A DNA stretch of 64,000 bases. It comes from Bacteroidota bacterium (GTDB lineage: Bacteria; Bacteroidota; Bacteroidia; Bacteroidales; SZUA-534). How positions within the stretch are numbered: the stretch's first letter is position 1; every line of letters starts with the position of its first letter. The DNA lies in assembly GCA_003250355.1 (NCBI GenBank), contig QKGS01000079.1:62001-126000 (forward strand), given 5' to 3'. The notes below the pieces were generated by a model, which ran no database searches, was not told the DNA's origin, and worked only from the letters and a program-made list of their open reading frames with translations. Below, piece by piece: positions 28,192 through 37,112 of the stretch. The position numbers were made by a program, and so were the translations under genes.

Positions 28192-30780
28192 ATGAACTAC
28201 AATAATTTAACTATTAAAAGCCAAGAAGCTTTAGAAAAGGTTTTAAATATTGCTGTAAAACATGAACACCAAGCAATAGAACCTCTTCATATTTTAAAAT
28301 CTATAATAGAAGTTGAGCAGGAAATAAGCAATTTCATTTTCAACAAACACAACATCAACTCTATTAAATTTAATGAAATTCTTGACTCTATTCTATCGTC
28401 GTACCCAAAAGTTTATGGTGGGTCTCCTTATTTATCGGAAGATAGTAATAAAGTTTTAGTAACAGCTCAAACGATATGTAATAAAAAAGGGGATCAATTT
28501 GTTACAACAGCCCATATATGGAGCGGCTTACTTGAAATAAAATCAGATGCCAGTAAGCTTTTAAACGATCAGGGAATTACAAAAAAGAGCTTAGAACAAA
28601 CTATTGAACAATTAACTCAAGGTAAAAAAGTTAATTCGCAAACTGCTGAAGATTCATACAACTCTTTAAATAAATACTCCATTAATTTAAATGAACTCGC
28701 TGCAAACGGAAAGCTTGATCCGGTGATTGGTCGTGACGAAGAAATAAGAAGAATTCTTCAAATTTTAAGTAGGCGGACAAAAAATAATCCTATTGTGGTT
28801 GGTGAACCTGGTGTTGGAAAAACCGCCATTGCCGAAGGGATTGCACAACGCATAGTTAATGGAGATGTTCCGGAAAACTTAATTAATAAAAAAATATACT
28901 CACTTGATATGGGTGCCCTTATAGCAGGTGCTAAATACAAAGGTGAATTTGAAGAACGGCTTAAAAGTGTTGTTAATGAAGTTATAGAATCAAATGGTGA
29001 TATTGTTTTGTTTATAGACGAAATACACACCATAGTTGGTGCAGGAAAAAGCGAAGGTGCCATGGATGCTGCAAATATTCTAAAACCGGCACTTGCCAGA
29101 GGTGAGCTAAGAGCTATTGGAGCAACAACATTAAACGAATACCAAAAGCATTTTGAAAAAGACAAAGCATTAGAACGTCGATTTCAAATGGTATTAGTAA
29201 ATGAACCTGATAACTTAAGTACAATATCAATTCTAAGAGGAATAAAAGAGAAATATGAAACTCATCACAAAGTAAGAATACAAGACGATGCTATTATTGC
29301 TGCAGTTGAACTTTCTCAAAGATATATCAGCGATCGTTTTCTTCCCGATAAGGCTATTGACCTTATGGATGAAGCTGCATCGAAACTTCGCCTTGAAATA
29401 AACTCTGTGCCGGAAGAGATTGATGAACTAGAAAGACAAGTAAAGCAATTAGAAATAGAGAGAGAAGCAATAAAACGAGAAGGGAATACTATAAAACTTA
29501 GCAGCATTGCTGAAAAACTATCAATAATAAACGAAGAGCTTAAAGCAAAAAGAGCTAAATGGAAATCGGAAAAAAATATTATAGACAATTTGCAAGCTGC
29601 CAAACAGAATATTGAAAATTACAAACACGAAGCCGAAGTTGCAGAACGCTCGGGCAACTATGGTAAGGTTGCTGAAATTAGATATGGGAAAATTAAGGAA
29701 GAAGAAGAAAAAATAAGAGTTTTAGAATTGGAGCTTAAAGAAAAACAAATATCGGGTGCTTTAATAAAAGAAGAAGTAACTACTGAGGATATTGCAGAAG
29801 TTGTATCAAAATGGACTAAAATACCTGTCAAAAAAATGATTCAAGGAGAAAAAGAAAAGCTTCTGAATCTTGAAAATGAACTTCACAATCGGGTAGTTGG
29901 TCAACACAATGCAATTACATCAATTGCAGATGCTGTTAGAAGAAGCAGAGCCGGACTACAAGATGAAAACAGGCCAATAGGTTCATTTATATTTTTGGGT
30001 ACTACCGGTGTTGGAAAAACAGAATTAGCAAAGGCTCTTGCAGAATTTTTATTTGATGATGAACATCAGATAACAAGAATTGATATGTCGGAATATCAGG
30101 AAAGACACTCTGTGTCGCGATTAATTGGAGCGCCTCCGGGATATATTGGCTATGACGAAGGTGGACAACTTACTGAAGCTGTTAGAAGAAAGCCATATTC
30201 TGTTATTTTACTCGATGAAATTGAGAAAGCCCATCCTGATGTATTCAATATATTACTTCAGGTTCTTGATGATGGACGTCTGACCGATAATAAAGGACGG
30301 ATTGTAAATTTCAAAAACACTATAATTATAATGACATCAAATTTAGGTGCAGAAATAATAAAAGACTGGTTTGATAAATATGATGAATCAGAATATGAAA
30401 GCCACTTTGATTTACTTAATGAAAAAATGTTTGAAATGCTCAAAAAAAACATAAAACCTGAATTTTTGAACAGAATAGATGAAGCGATTACATTTAAACC
30501 TCTTTCTCATGAAAATATCAAGAAAATAGTTCTTTTACAAATTGACAGAGTAATAAAAAGACTTAACAAGCAGAACATTAAGCTTGATATATCTGAGAGT
30601 GCATTAGAATATCTTGCACAAAAGGGTTATGATCCTTCTTTTGGAGCAAGACCTGTTAAAAGAGTTATTCAAAATGAATTACTCAATAATTTAAGTAAAG
30701 AAATAATTTCCGATAAAATAAATATTAGTTCTACTCTAAGAGTAGACATGGTTGATAATAGAATTACGTTCTCTAATTAA
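28192..30780 (+). CDS. clpB: ATP-dependent chaperone ClpB
   Basis: ClpB is the hexameric disaggregase that works with DnaK. The 862-residue protein has the N-terminal Clp domain (residues 1-140), AAA-1 with Walker [10 protein letters not shown] and Walker [12 protein letters not shown], the M-domain coiled coil (about 400-540, rich in E and K), and AAA-2 with [22 protein letters not shown], and the sensor-2 GARPVKR. Both AAA pore loops and arginine fingers are in their usual blocks. The length and the M-domain separate it from ClpA/ClpC. It is monocistronic with a hairpin terminator. No CIRCE-type repeat was seen upstream in the 248 bases. Confidence 0.97.
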   Translation: MNYNNLTIKSQEALEKVLNIAVKHEHQAIEPLHILKSIIEVEQEISNFIFNKHNINSIKFNEILDSILSSYPKVYGGSPYLSEDSNKVLVTAQTICNKKGDQFVTTAHIWSGLLEIKSDASKLLNDQGITKKSLEQTIEQLTQGKKVNSQTAEDSYNSLNKYSINLNELAANGKLDPVIGRDEEIRRILQILSRRTKNNPIVVGEPGVGKTAIAEGIAQRIVNGDVPENLINKKIYSLDMGALIAGAKYKGEFEERLKSVVNEVIESNGDIVLFIDEIHTIVGAGKSEGAMDAANILKPALARGELRAIGATTLNEYQKHFEKDKALERRFQMVLVNEPDNLSTISILRGIKEKYETHHKVRIQDDAIIAAVELSQRYISDRFLPDKAIDLMDEAASKLRLEINSVPEEIDELERQVKQLEIEREAIKREGNTIKLSSIAEKLSIINEELKAKRAKWKSEKNIIDNLQAAKQNIENYKHEAEVAERSGNYGKVAEIRYGKIKEEEEKIRVLELELKEKQISGALIKEEVTTEDIAEVVSKWTKIPVKKMIQGEKEKLLNLENELHNRVVGQHNAITSIADAVRRSRAGLQDENRPIGSFIFLGTTGVGKTELAKALAEFLFDDEHQITRIDMSEYQERHSVSRLIGAPPGYIGYDEGGQLTEAVRRKPYSVILLDEIEKAHPDVFNILLQVLDDGRLTDNKGRIVNFKNTIIIMTSNLGAEIIKDWFDKYDESEYESHFDLLNEKMFEMLKKNIKPEFLNRIDEAITFKPLSHENIKKIVLLQIDRVIKRLNKQNIKLDISESALEYLAQKGYDPSFGARPVKRVIQNELLNNLSKEIISDKINISSTLRVDMVDNRITFSN

Positions 30781-30783
30781 CAT

Positions 30784-30817
30784 AAAAAAGGTTCAGACAA
30801 AGTACTGAACCTTTTTT
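30784..30817 (+). terminator. Rho-independent terminator after clpB
   Basis: A 13-base arm AAAAAAGGTTCAG pairs with CTGAACCTTTTTT around an eight-base loop, three bases after the clpB stop codon. This is a strong intrinsic terminator. Confidence 0.85.
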
Positions 30818-30930
30818 ATAACATACCTTTAAAATATCGATAAAGAACAATAGCAAAATAAATAGCTCTGCAGGGTTGAAAAACAACTTTTTTTTAGTAA
30901 AATAGCAGTATAAAATTAAACTGAAGCTAT

Positions 30931-33882
30931 ATGCAAATAAGGGCATCGATAAGAACAAAAATGTTAGTTTCAATTCTAACAACAGTTGTAATTATTTTCA
31001 CTATATCAATTATTGTATCAAAAAAACAATATAACAAAGCAGCAACAGAAGAATCGAAGAGGCTAGCTTTGAACGTTGCAAAAGCAAACACTTCTGAAAT
31101 TGAAAAAAAAATACAGCTCGCTGTTTCAAACATTACAACATTGGCATCGGCGTTCAGTAAAAAAGATGCAATACCCGAAAATCAATGGAAAAATATTTAT
31201 TTGTCAATGTATCAGAAAGTATATTCCGACAACCCTATAATTCACAAATTATGGGACACATGGGAGTATTATGAATATGATACCATAAACAATAAAACTT
31301 ATGAAAGATATGGTATTAGACTTTACAATAAAAACAATTTAGTACGACAAGATATTTTCCACAACAATACAAATGATGAAAATACTATATATTCTGAGTC
31401 AAGAGAAGCTTTAAAACCTCTTATTCACACACCTGTAAATATTAAAAACAACGAACTAATTAAACAAGTAGCTACTATTTCTGCTCCTATTATAATTAAC
31501 AATGAGTTTGCGGGTATTATTGCTGCAGAAATACTTATTGAAGATATTCAAAAGATAGTAAAAGAGATTAGGCCATTTCCAAATACTCATGCTATTCTTA
31601 CTGCAAATAATGGCTCAATAATATATCACAAAGACTCATCGCTAATAGGAAAAGATATTACAATTGCTTTTCCTGACCTTAGCGAAGAATTTACACTATC
31701 TGACAAAATAAAAAATGGAACAGAAGGAATATACTCCGGGAAGTATCAAAAAAAGGATATTACATTAACAATTACTCCAATTAATGCAAACTTTTCAAGC
31801 CAGCCATGGAGTCTTTGCCTTGTTATTCCAACAAAACATCTTACTTCGGTTACTAACAAAACCACTATTTATACAATAATTACAAATATTATTGGATTAT
31901 TATTGGTAACAATTGTAATAATATTTATTGCCAAGTATATTAAAAACAATTTAAATAAAGCAAGTGAAACACTTGTGTTATTAGCTACCGGAAATATTGA
32001 TAATGCTAAAGAAATAATTATTAAAACCGGAGATGCTATTGAAAATATTGCAGACTCTGTAAATAAACTAATAAAAGGGCTAAATACAACTTCTGAATTT
32101 GCAAAACAAATAGGTGAAGGTAATTTAAATGTAGAATACAAACCATTAAGCGATAAAGATTCATTAGGCAACTCTCTATTATATATGAGAGAAAATTTAA
32201 AAAAAGCTAATAAAGAAGCTGAAGAGAGAAAGCTATTGGAGAGCAAACAAAACTGGGCAACAAGTGGATTAGCCAAATTCAGCGATATTCTCCACGCCAA
32301 TAACGATAACATTCATAAACTTTCATACCAAATTATGAGTAACCTGATAAATTATTTAGATGCAAATCAGGGAGCACTTTTCATTATTGAAGAAGACTAT
32401 AACAAGAATAAAATTCTGAGCCTAAAATCTGCTATTGCTTATGGTAGAGAAAAGCATATGAAGAGAGAAATTGAAATTGGAGAAGATCTTGTGGGCAGAT
32501 GCGCTTATGAAACTAAAACAATATATATAACCGATGTGCCCAATGACTATATAAATATAACATCGGGTTTAGGTACTGCAAATCCGGGATTTTTATTATT
32601 AGTACCTCTTTCATTAAATAACGAAATATTCGGAGTTATTGAAATAGCCTCATTCAATAATTTAGAAAAGCACCAAATAGAGTTTGTTGAGAAACTGGGC
32701 GAAAGTATCGCTTCTACTATTTCAAATGTAAAAATAAACGAACGCACTTCATCGCTATTAAAACAGTCGAAACAACAAACAGAAGAAATGGCGGCCCAGG
32801 AAGAAGAAATGCGCCAAAATCTTGAAGAACTTCAAGCTACTCAAGAAGAAGCTTCAAGAAGAGAACATGAACTGGAAGCTATGTTAAAAACACTTGGTGA
32901 CTCAGCATTCATTGTAGAATATGATATGGATGGAAAAATTATTTATGCAAATGAAAAATATGCCGGTGTTTTAGGTATAGAACACGATAAAATTATTGGC
33001 ATGAACCACGCTGATGGATTTGATTTTAACAAAACACAAACTGCCGGTTATGAATACTTTTGGAACGACCTAAAGAAAGGAATAAGCAAAAAAGAAAGAA
33101 ATAAACTCATTATAAAAAATAAAGAGATTTGGATTGAAGAGTCATATACTCCTATTTTTGGCAAAGAGACAGACAAACCTTATAAAATACTAAAAATAGG
33201 TATTGATATTACTGCCGAAATAAAATACAATGAGTTGTTGACCAAGCTTAAAACAATGGAGGAAGCAATAACTTATGACAATAACAAAGACAATGTAATA
33301 CTAATTGACAAAGGAAAAATTAATAATGATTTAATATCAGAAAAGAAAACTGATTTTAATACTACAAATGAACATATAACTACTCATAATAAAAAAACAC
33401 AAGACAATAATGAACTTGATTCCAAAAATGTAGATTCTGAATTAGACTATTCCAAAGAAGATGAGTCATCACATGATATTATTACAGAAGATGGCAAACT
33501 TATATGCTGGCACGATAAATACGAAATCACAAATAATGAATTAAACGAACAACACAAACAACTAATTGAACTTGCAAATATCTTATATTCATCTGTTGCT
33601 AATGAAAAAAGCAAAAAGGAGATTAAAGATAACCTAAGAAACCTAACTGATTTTGCGGCATATCACTTTGGAAATGAAGAGTCATATTTAGAAGAAGCCG
33701 GATATAATAATATGACAATACAATTAGACAGTCACAAACAATTTATGACTTTACTTGAAAATATTTCTAAAGCACTAAAAAACAAGACAATAACAGATTA
33801 CAGCAATATAATGAATGATATGAAAGTATGGCTTCACTTACATTTTTCTGACATTGACAAATTATACGATGGAATAGTATAA
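30931..33882 (+). CDS. Membrane sensor: dCache-HAMP-GAF-PAS with C-terminal haemerythrin domain
   Basis: A 983-residue receptor. It has a membrane helix at 11-29, a periplasmic dCache-like sensor region (about 31-305), a second helix at 312-335, a HAMP-like stretch, a GAF domain (445-600), a coiled coil rich in E/Q (610-645), a PAS domain (650-765), a polar Asn/Asp linker and a haemerythrin domain (860-980). Haemerythrin-type ligands present are H875, H912, E916, H935, H971 and D976; the position expected for the seventh (931) is Gln. I see no histidine kinase, GGDEF, phosphatase or MCP output. Likely senses oxygen, nitric oxide or redox state (inference from family). It may signal to SiaB/SiaC or to another partner. 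Stops two bases from a convergent gene. Confidence 0.82.
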   Translation: MQIRASIRTKMLVSILTTVVIIFTISIIVSKKQYNKAATEESKRLALNVAKANTSEIEKKIQLAVSNITTLASAFSKKDAIPENQWKNIYLSMYQKVYSDNPIIHKLWDTWEYYEYDTINNKTYERYGIRLYNKNNLVRQDIFHNNTNDENTIYSESREALKPLIHTPVNIKNNELIKQVATISAPIIINNEFAGIIAAEILIEDIQKIVKEIRPFPNTHAILTANNGSIIYHKDSSLIGKDITIAFPDLSEEFTLSDKIKNGTEGIYSGKYQKKDITLTITPINANFSSQPWSLCLVIPTKHLTSVTNKTTIYTIITNIIGLLLVTIVIIFIAKYIKNNLNKASETLVLLATGNIDNAKEIIIKTGDAIENIADSVNKLIKGLNTTSEFAKQIGEGNLNVEYKPLSDKDSLGNSLLYMRENLKKANKEAEERKLLESKQNWATSGLAKFSDILHANNDNIHKLSYQIMSNLINYLDANQGALFIIEEDYNKNKILSLKSAIAYGREKHMKREIEIGEDLVGRCAYETKTIYITDVPNDYINITSGLGTANPGFLLLVPLSLNNEIFGVIEIASFNNLEKHQIEFVEKLGESIASTISNVKINERTSSLLKQSKQQTEEMAAQEEEMRQNLEELQATQEEASRREHELEAMLKTLGDSAFIVEYDMDGKIIYANEKYAGVLGIEHDKIIGMNHADGFDFNKTQTAGYEYFWNDLKKGISKKERNKLIIKNKEIWIEESYTPIFGKETDKPYKILKIGIDITAEIKYNELLTKLKTMEEAITYDNNKDNVILIDKGKINNDLISEKKTDFNTTNEHITTHNKKTQDNNELDSKNVDSELDYSKEDESSHDIITEDGKLICWHDKYEITNNELNEQHKQLIELANILYSSVANEKSKKEIKDNLRNLTDFAAYHFGNEESYLEEAGYNNMTIQLDSHKQFMTLLENISKALKNKTITDYSNIMNDMKVWLHLHFSDIDKLYDGIV

Positions 33883-33884
33883 GA

Positions 33885-34358
33885 CTAAAAACCGGTTTTA
33901 ATTGAAACCATATCTTCAATTAATATGCCGATACAACCTTCATAATATATTGTATCGGCAGTACCGGCCGATGGTTTTGGAGCATTTAACTCAATTGATA
34001 AGTCTTGAGATTTCACACATGAAAATTCTACATGAAAGCTATAATCATTAGTACTATTATCATATAACAACTCACCATCATCTTTTATTAATCGAAATTG
34101 TATAACATTATCGAAAACATTGTCGGCACATATTGTAATTCGATAATCTTTTCCTGAAAAAATTGGTAAAGTAACAATTCTTTGTTCTCCAGATTTAAAT
34201 TTAAAACTAACTGATGATTTATTGAGTGAATAAACAAACTTTGAATCGGGACTAATACATGATTTTCGATAATAATCGAAACAGTCCTGAGCTTTTAATG
34301 ATAAACAAAGAGGCAAAAAAAACAATACCAATGACACAAAATATCTATAATTAGCCAT
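33885..34358 (-). CDS. Small secreted protein, local paralogue family (copy 3)
   Basis: The 157-residue product has a signal peptide ending LSLKAQ. The mature protein shows cysteine-bearing N-terminus CFDYYRKSC, then SGKDYRITIC, an IQFRLIKDDGELLYDNSTND strand pair, and a final GCIGILIEDM. The middle and end match the neighbour upstream (YNGRDYRISIC, LEFKIIDADTDNVLYDNST, GCVGVLVEHM) closely enough to be paralogues, and more loosely the secreted protein at 25.5 kb. Last gene of a three-gene minus-strand string, four bases after copy 2. No known family recognised. Function unknown; presumably periplasmic or exported. Confidence 0.72.
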   Translation of the reverse strand: MANYRYFVSLVLFFLPLCLSLKAQDCFDYYRKSCISPDSKFVYSLNKSSVSFKFKSGEQRIVTLPIFSGKDYRITICADNVFDNVIQFRLIKDDGELLYDNSTNDYSFHVEFSCVKSQDLSIELNAPKPSAGTADTIYYEGCIGILIEDMVSIKTGF

Positions 34359-34362
34359 AAAG

Positions 34363-34887
34363 CTAAAAACCTTTACTTGGTGTAATCATATGCTCAACAA
34401 GTACTCCAACGCAACCCATTTCCTGATCTTTGCGAACAAATATTAAATCTTCTGCTTCCTGATTTTTAATTAATTCGTTAGTTCCAGGTACCTTTATTTG
34501 AATATATACATCTCTTGATTGAGCAACTGTAAATTCAAATTCAGAAGCAAACTCATCGGTTGAGTTATCATACAATACATTATCGGTATCGGCATCTATA
34601 ATTTTAAATTCCAACCTATTACCGAGATTGAAATCCCAACAAATAGAGATTCTATAATCACGCCCATTATAAATGGAAAGTGGAAAACGTGATGTTTGAC
34701 CTTTTAAAAATAATGCGCTACGTGATTCTGAATTATATTTGTAATATATATTTCCACTATTAGGACAACTATCCCTTTCGTATTGAAAACATTTTCTTAC
34801 TCTATAATCATTTGATTGAGCAAATGCGTTGTTAAATGTCAAAAACAATGACACAAATAATACGCTTATAAAAATTCTTTTTATCAT
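34363..34887 (-). CDS. Small secreted protein, local paralogue family (copy 2)
   Basis: The 174-residue product has a signal peptide (MIKRIFISVLFVSLFLTF... ending AFAQ). It shares with copy 3 a (C)xxY/CF..CP start, a central YNGRDYRISICWDFNLGNRLEFKI, LYDNSTDEF, a strand FEFTVAQSRDVYIQIKVP and the end MGCVGVLVEHMITPSKGF. Three to four cysteines could form disulphides. It sits between the 141-residue secreted protein (13 bases upstream) and copy 3 (4 bases downstream). The three genes appear to be one operon. No function is recognisable. Confidence 0.72.
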   Translation of the reverse strand: MIKRIFISVLFVSLFLTFNNAFAQSNDYRVRKCFQYERDSCPNSGNIYYKYNSESRSALFLKGQTSRFPLSIYNGRDYRISICWDFNLGNRLEFKIIDADTDNVLYDNSTDEFASEFEFTVAQSRDVYIQIKVPGTNELIKNQEAEDLIFVRKDQEMGCVGVLVEHMITPSKGF

Positions 34888-34899
34888 TAAAACAACTAG

Positions 34900-35325
34900 T
34901 TAATTTGAAAAGACAACCTTTACTGTTTTTGTAGACGGTTCCGACTGCCTATTACTGCCCGAATATAAAACAATATCTTTTATGTAAAAAAACTTATACG
35001 AAACATCTTTGTTTTTTACAATCAAATTTTTCATTTCCTCTGTAATTCTACATCCATCGGATTGTAAAGTTATATTATTACCCAAACTTAATGCATTAAA
35101 CTTGAAACTTACTACATTTAACCCTTTTTGGTTAACCAAAATAGTATCGGCCTCAAGTATTTGCTCTCGTGTAACCATAACCTTATCGGAATCTATTAAT
35201 AAATTATTAATAACAATTAAGGTATCGTAATGACTATTATATTTTTTCTCATCATTTTCCTGACAAATAGCCATTGTAAAAAACAATAACATTATAAATG
35301 AAAAAAATAATTTCCTTATTGTCAT
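34900..35325 (-). CDS. Small secreted protein of unknown function
   Basis: The first gene of the three-gene string. The 141-residue protein has a signal peptide (MTIRKLFFSFIMLLFFTMAICQ). The mature part is beta-rich with IVINNLLIDSDKVMVTREQILEADTILVN, VSFKFNALSLGNNITLQSDG and YKFFYIKDIVLYSGSNRQSE. It does not show the DYRI..C motif of the other two, so it may be a distinct family, although a shared structure cannot be excluded. A TAnnTTTG element is 26 bases upstream. It might assemble with the following paralogues at the envelope; that is inference from position only. Confidence 0.68.
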   Translation of the reverse strand: MTIRKLFFSFIMLLFFTMAICQENDEKKYNSHYDTLIVINNLLIDSDKVMVTREQILEADTILVNQKGLNVVSFKFNALSLGNNITLQSDGCRITEEMKNLIVKNKDVSYKFFYIKDIVLYSGSNRQSEPSTKTVKVVFSN

Positions 35326-35350
35326 ATTAAAAATTATTATAAATCAAGCT

Positions 35351-35358
35351 CAAAAATA
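35351..35358 (-). promoter_or_regulatory. Putative -10 (-7) element for the secreted trio
   Basis: The minus strand reads TATTTTTG, a TAnnTTTG match, 26 bases before the first ATG of the trio. No -33 TTTG at the right distance. Confidence 0.4.
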
Positions 35359-35402
35359 TAAAATCCATTATAATTATTATCTCTTAGCTATAATTTTTTC
35401 TG

Positions 35403-37106
35403 TTATTCTATACTAAAAACTAATCCTGAAGCATTTCTAATATTTAACCAAATTCCTCTGTTTTTCAATTCCTCGTAACTTACAATAATTTCATTTGCAT
35501 CAAACAATGCCGACTTTAATACTATTTGCTCATTTTCAGATAATCCCATTAATTCTAATGCATTGTCGGGTATTTTTAAAATTATCGGATAATTGTTATG
35601 CCTATCAAAATTTGTAACAACCAGCACCCTTTGAGTTACTGAATATCTCATAAAAGCATAAACAAAGTGCTTTGCTCCTGGATTTTCAAAAGAGTTACAC
35701 CACATAAGATCATAGAAATCGCCTTTTGCTATTGCTTCATTCGAGATTGAATAATTAAGTATCTGCTTATATATATTTCTTAACTCTTTCTGCTCTGAAC
35801 TTAAATCTCCACCATCGAATTTATGATTATTAACCCACTTAATATGTTCCGGTACATGAAAGTAATCAAATATAGTAGTTCGTCCATCGTCGCCGCTATA
35901 TCCGGTTTCACCAAGTGCCGGCTCACCCACTTCCTGACCAAAATATGTCATTACAGGTCCCTGATGCAGCAATGCTGAAACTAACATTGCCGGTAATGTT
36001 AAATGTACATCACCGGTAAAGAAACGGCTTGCAAACCTTTGTTCATCATGATTTTCAAGAAACCGCAACATATGCTTATCAATTCCGTGAAGCGATTGCC
36101 AACAATTTGTAATTAAAGAAACCGGCGAACCATAACAAGTAATGGCTTTTATAGAATCGTACAGACCAACCTTATCGTACATATAATCGAATCCACCTTT
36201 ATATATGTATGAATTATAAAGATTGGGATTATAAACCTCTGCATAAAATTTCACATCGGGATACTGTTTTTTAACTTTTGCTATTGCATATTCCCAAAAC
36301 TCTACCGGTACCATTTCAACCATATCGCAACGAAAACCGTCAATATTTTTCGATGCCCAATACAACAATATATCAACCATTTTATTCCAAAGCGGAGGAG
36401 TTAAACTAAAATGACCATAGTTACCATTAGAATAATCTACACCATAATTCAGCTTAACTGTTTCGTACCAATCGTTCTTCTCGGGATATGCTGAGAATTG
36501 GTCATTACCTGTTGCCTTAGCCGGAAACTCATTATACTCAACAAAACCATCATTTGTCAAAATAGTACCAATATTATCGGGCAATACAAGATTATGTCCC
36601 GGTATATAATAGAAGTCATTTTTAGGTGAAAATGACTTAGTAACATCATCATTAATACCAAAATTCCTTTCAGGAAATATATCTGATTTATATTCACGCG
36701 CAACATGATTTGGAACAAAATCAATTATCACTTTCATTCCTGCGTTATGTGTTCGTTCAACCAATTGCTCAAACTCTTGCATTCTATTTTCCGGTTTTTC
36801 AGCAATATCAGGATTTATATCATAATAATCGGTTATAGCATATGGTGAACCCGCTCTACCCTTAATAATCTTAGGATTCCCGGCCGCAATTCCTATATCG
36901 CTATTACCTTCACATCGTGCGTGCTCAATAATACCTGTATACCAAATATGAGTAATACCCAGTTTTTTTATCTCGTATAAAGCTTTAGTTGTAAAATGCG
37001 ACATTTTTCCAACTCCATTTTCAGAACTACTTCCATGTATTTTTCCTGTACTATTAGTATTTCCAAATAAACGAGTGAAAACCTGATATATTGAAATTTT
37101 TTCCAT
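35403..37106 (-). CDS. Alpha-amylase family (GH13) protein
   Basis: A 567-residue GH13 barrel enzyme that hydrolyses alpha-1,4-glucans. The conserved regions are visible: VIIDFVPNHVAREY (region I), DGFRCDMVEMVP with the nucleophile aspartate (region II), VKFYAEVYNP with the acid glutamate (region III), and FLENHDEQRFAS with the transition-state aspartate (region IV). There is no signal peptide, so it should act in the cytoplasm on glycogen or maltodextrin. The start is six bases downstream of the glgB stop on the minus strand, so the two form an operon. Substrate could also be a branched oligosaccharide or another glucan; GH13 subfamily cannot be named from sequence alone. Confidence 0.9.
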   Translation of the reverse strand: MEKISIYQVFTRLFGNTNSTGKIHGSSSENGVGKMSHFTTKALYEIKKLGITHIWYTGIIEHARCEGNSDIGIAAGNPKIIKGRAGSPYAITDYYDINPDIAEKPENRMQEFEQLVERTHNAGMKVIIDFVPNHVAREYKSDIFPERNFGINDDVTKSFSPKNDFYYIPGHNLVLPDNIGTILTNDGFVEYNEFPAKATGNDQFSAYPEKNDWYETVKLNYGVDYSNGNYGHFSLTPPLWNKMVDILLYWASKNIDGFRCDMVEMVPVEFWEYAIAKVKKQYPDVKFYAEVYNPNLYNSYIYKGGFDYMYDKVGLYDSIKAITCYGSPVSLITNCWQSLHGIDKHMLRFLENHDEQRFASRFFTGDVHLTLPAMLVSALLHQGPVMTYFGQEVGEPALGETGYSGDDGRTTIFDYFHVPEHIKWVNNHKFDGGDLSSEQKELRNIYKQILNYSISNEAIAKGDFYDLMWCNSFENPGAKHFVYAFMRYSVTQRVLVVTNFDRHNNYPIILKIPDNALELMGLSENEQIVLKSALFDANEIIVSYEELKNRGIWLNIRNASGLVFSIE

Positions 37107-37112
37107 TGCTTT

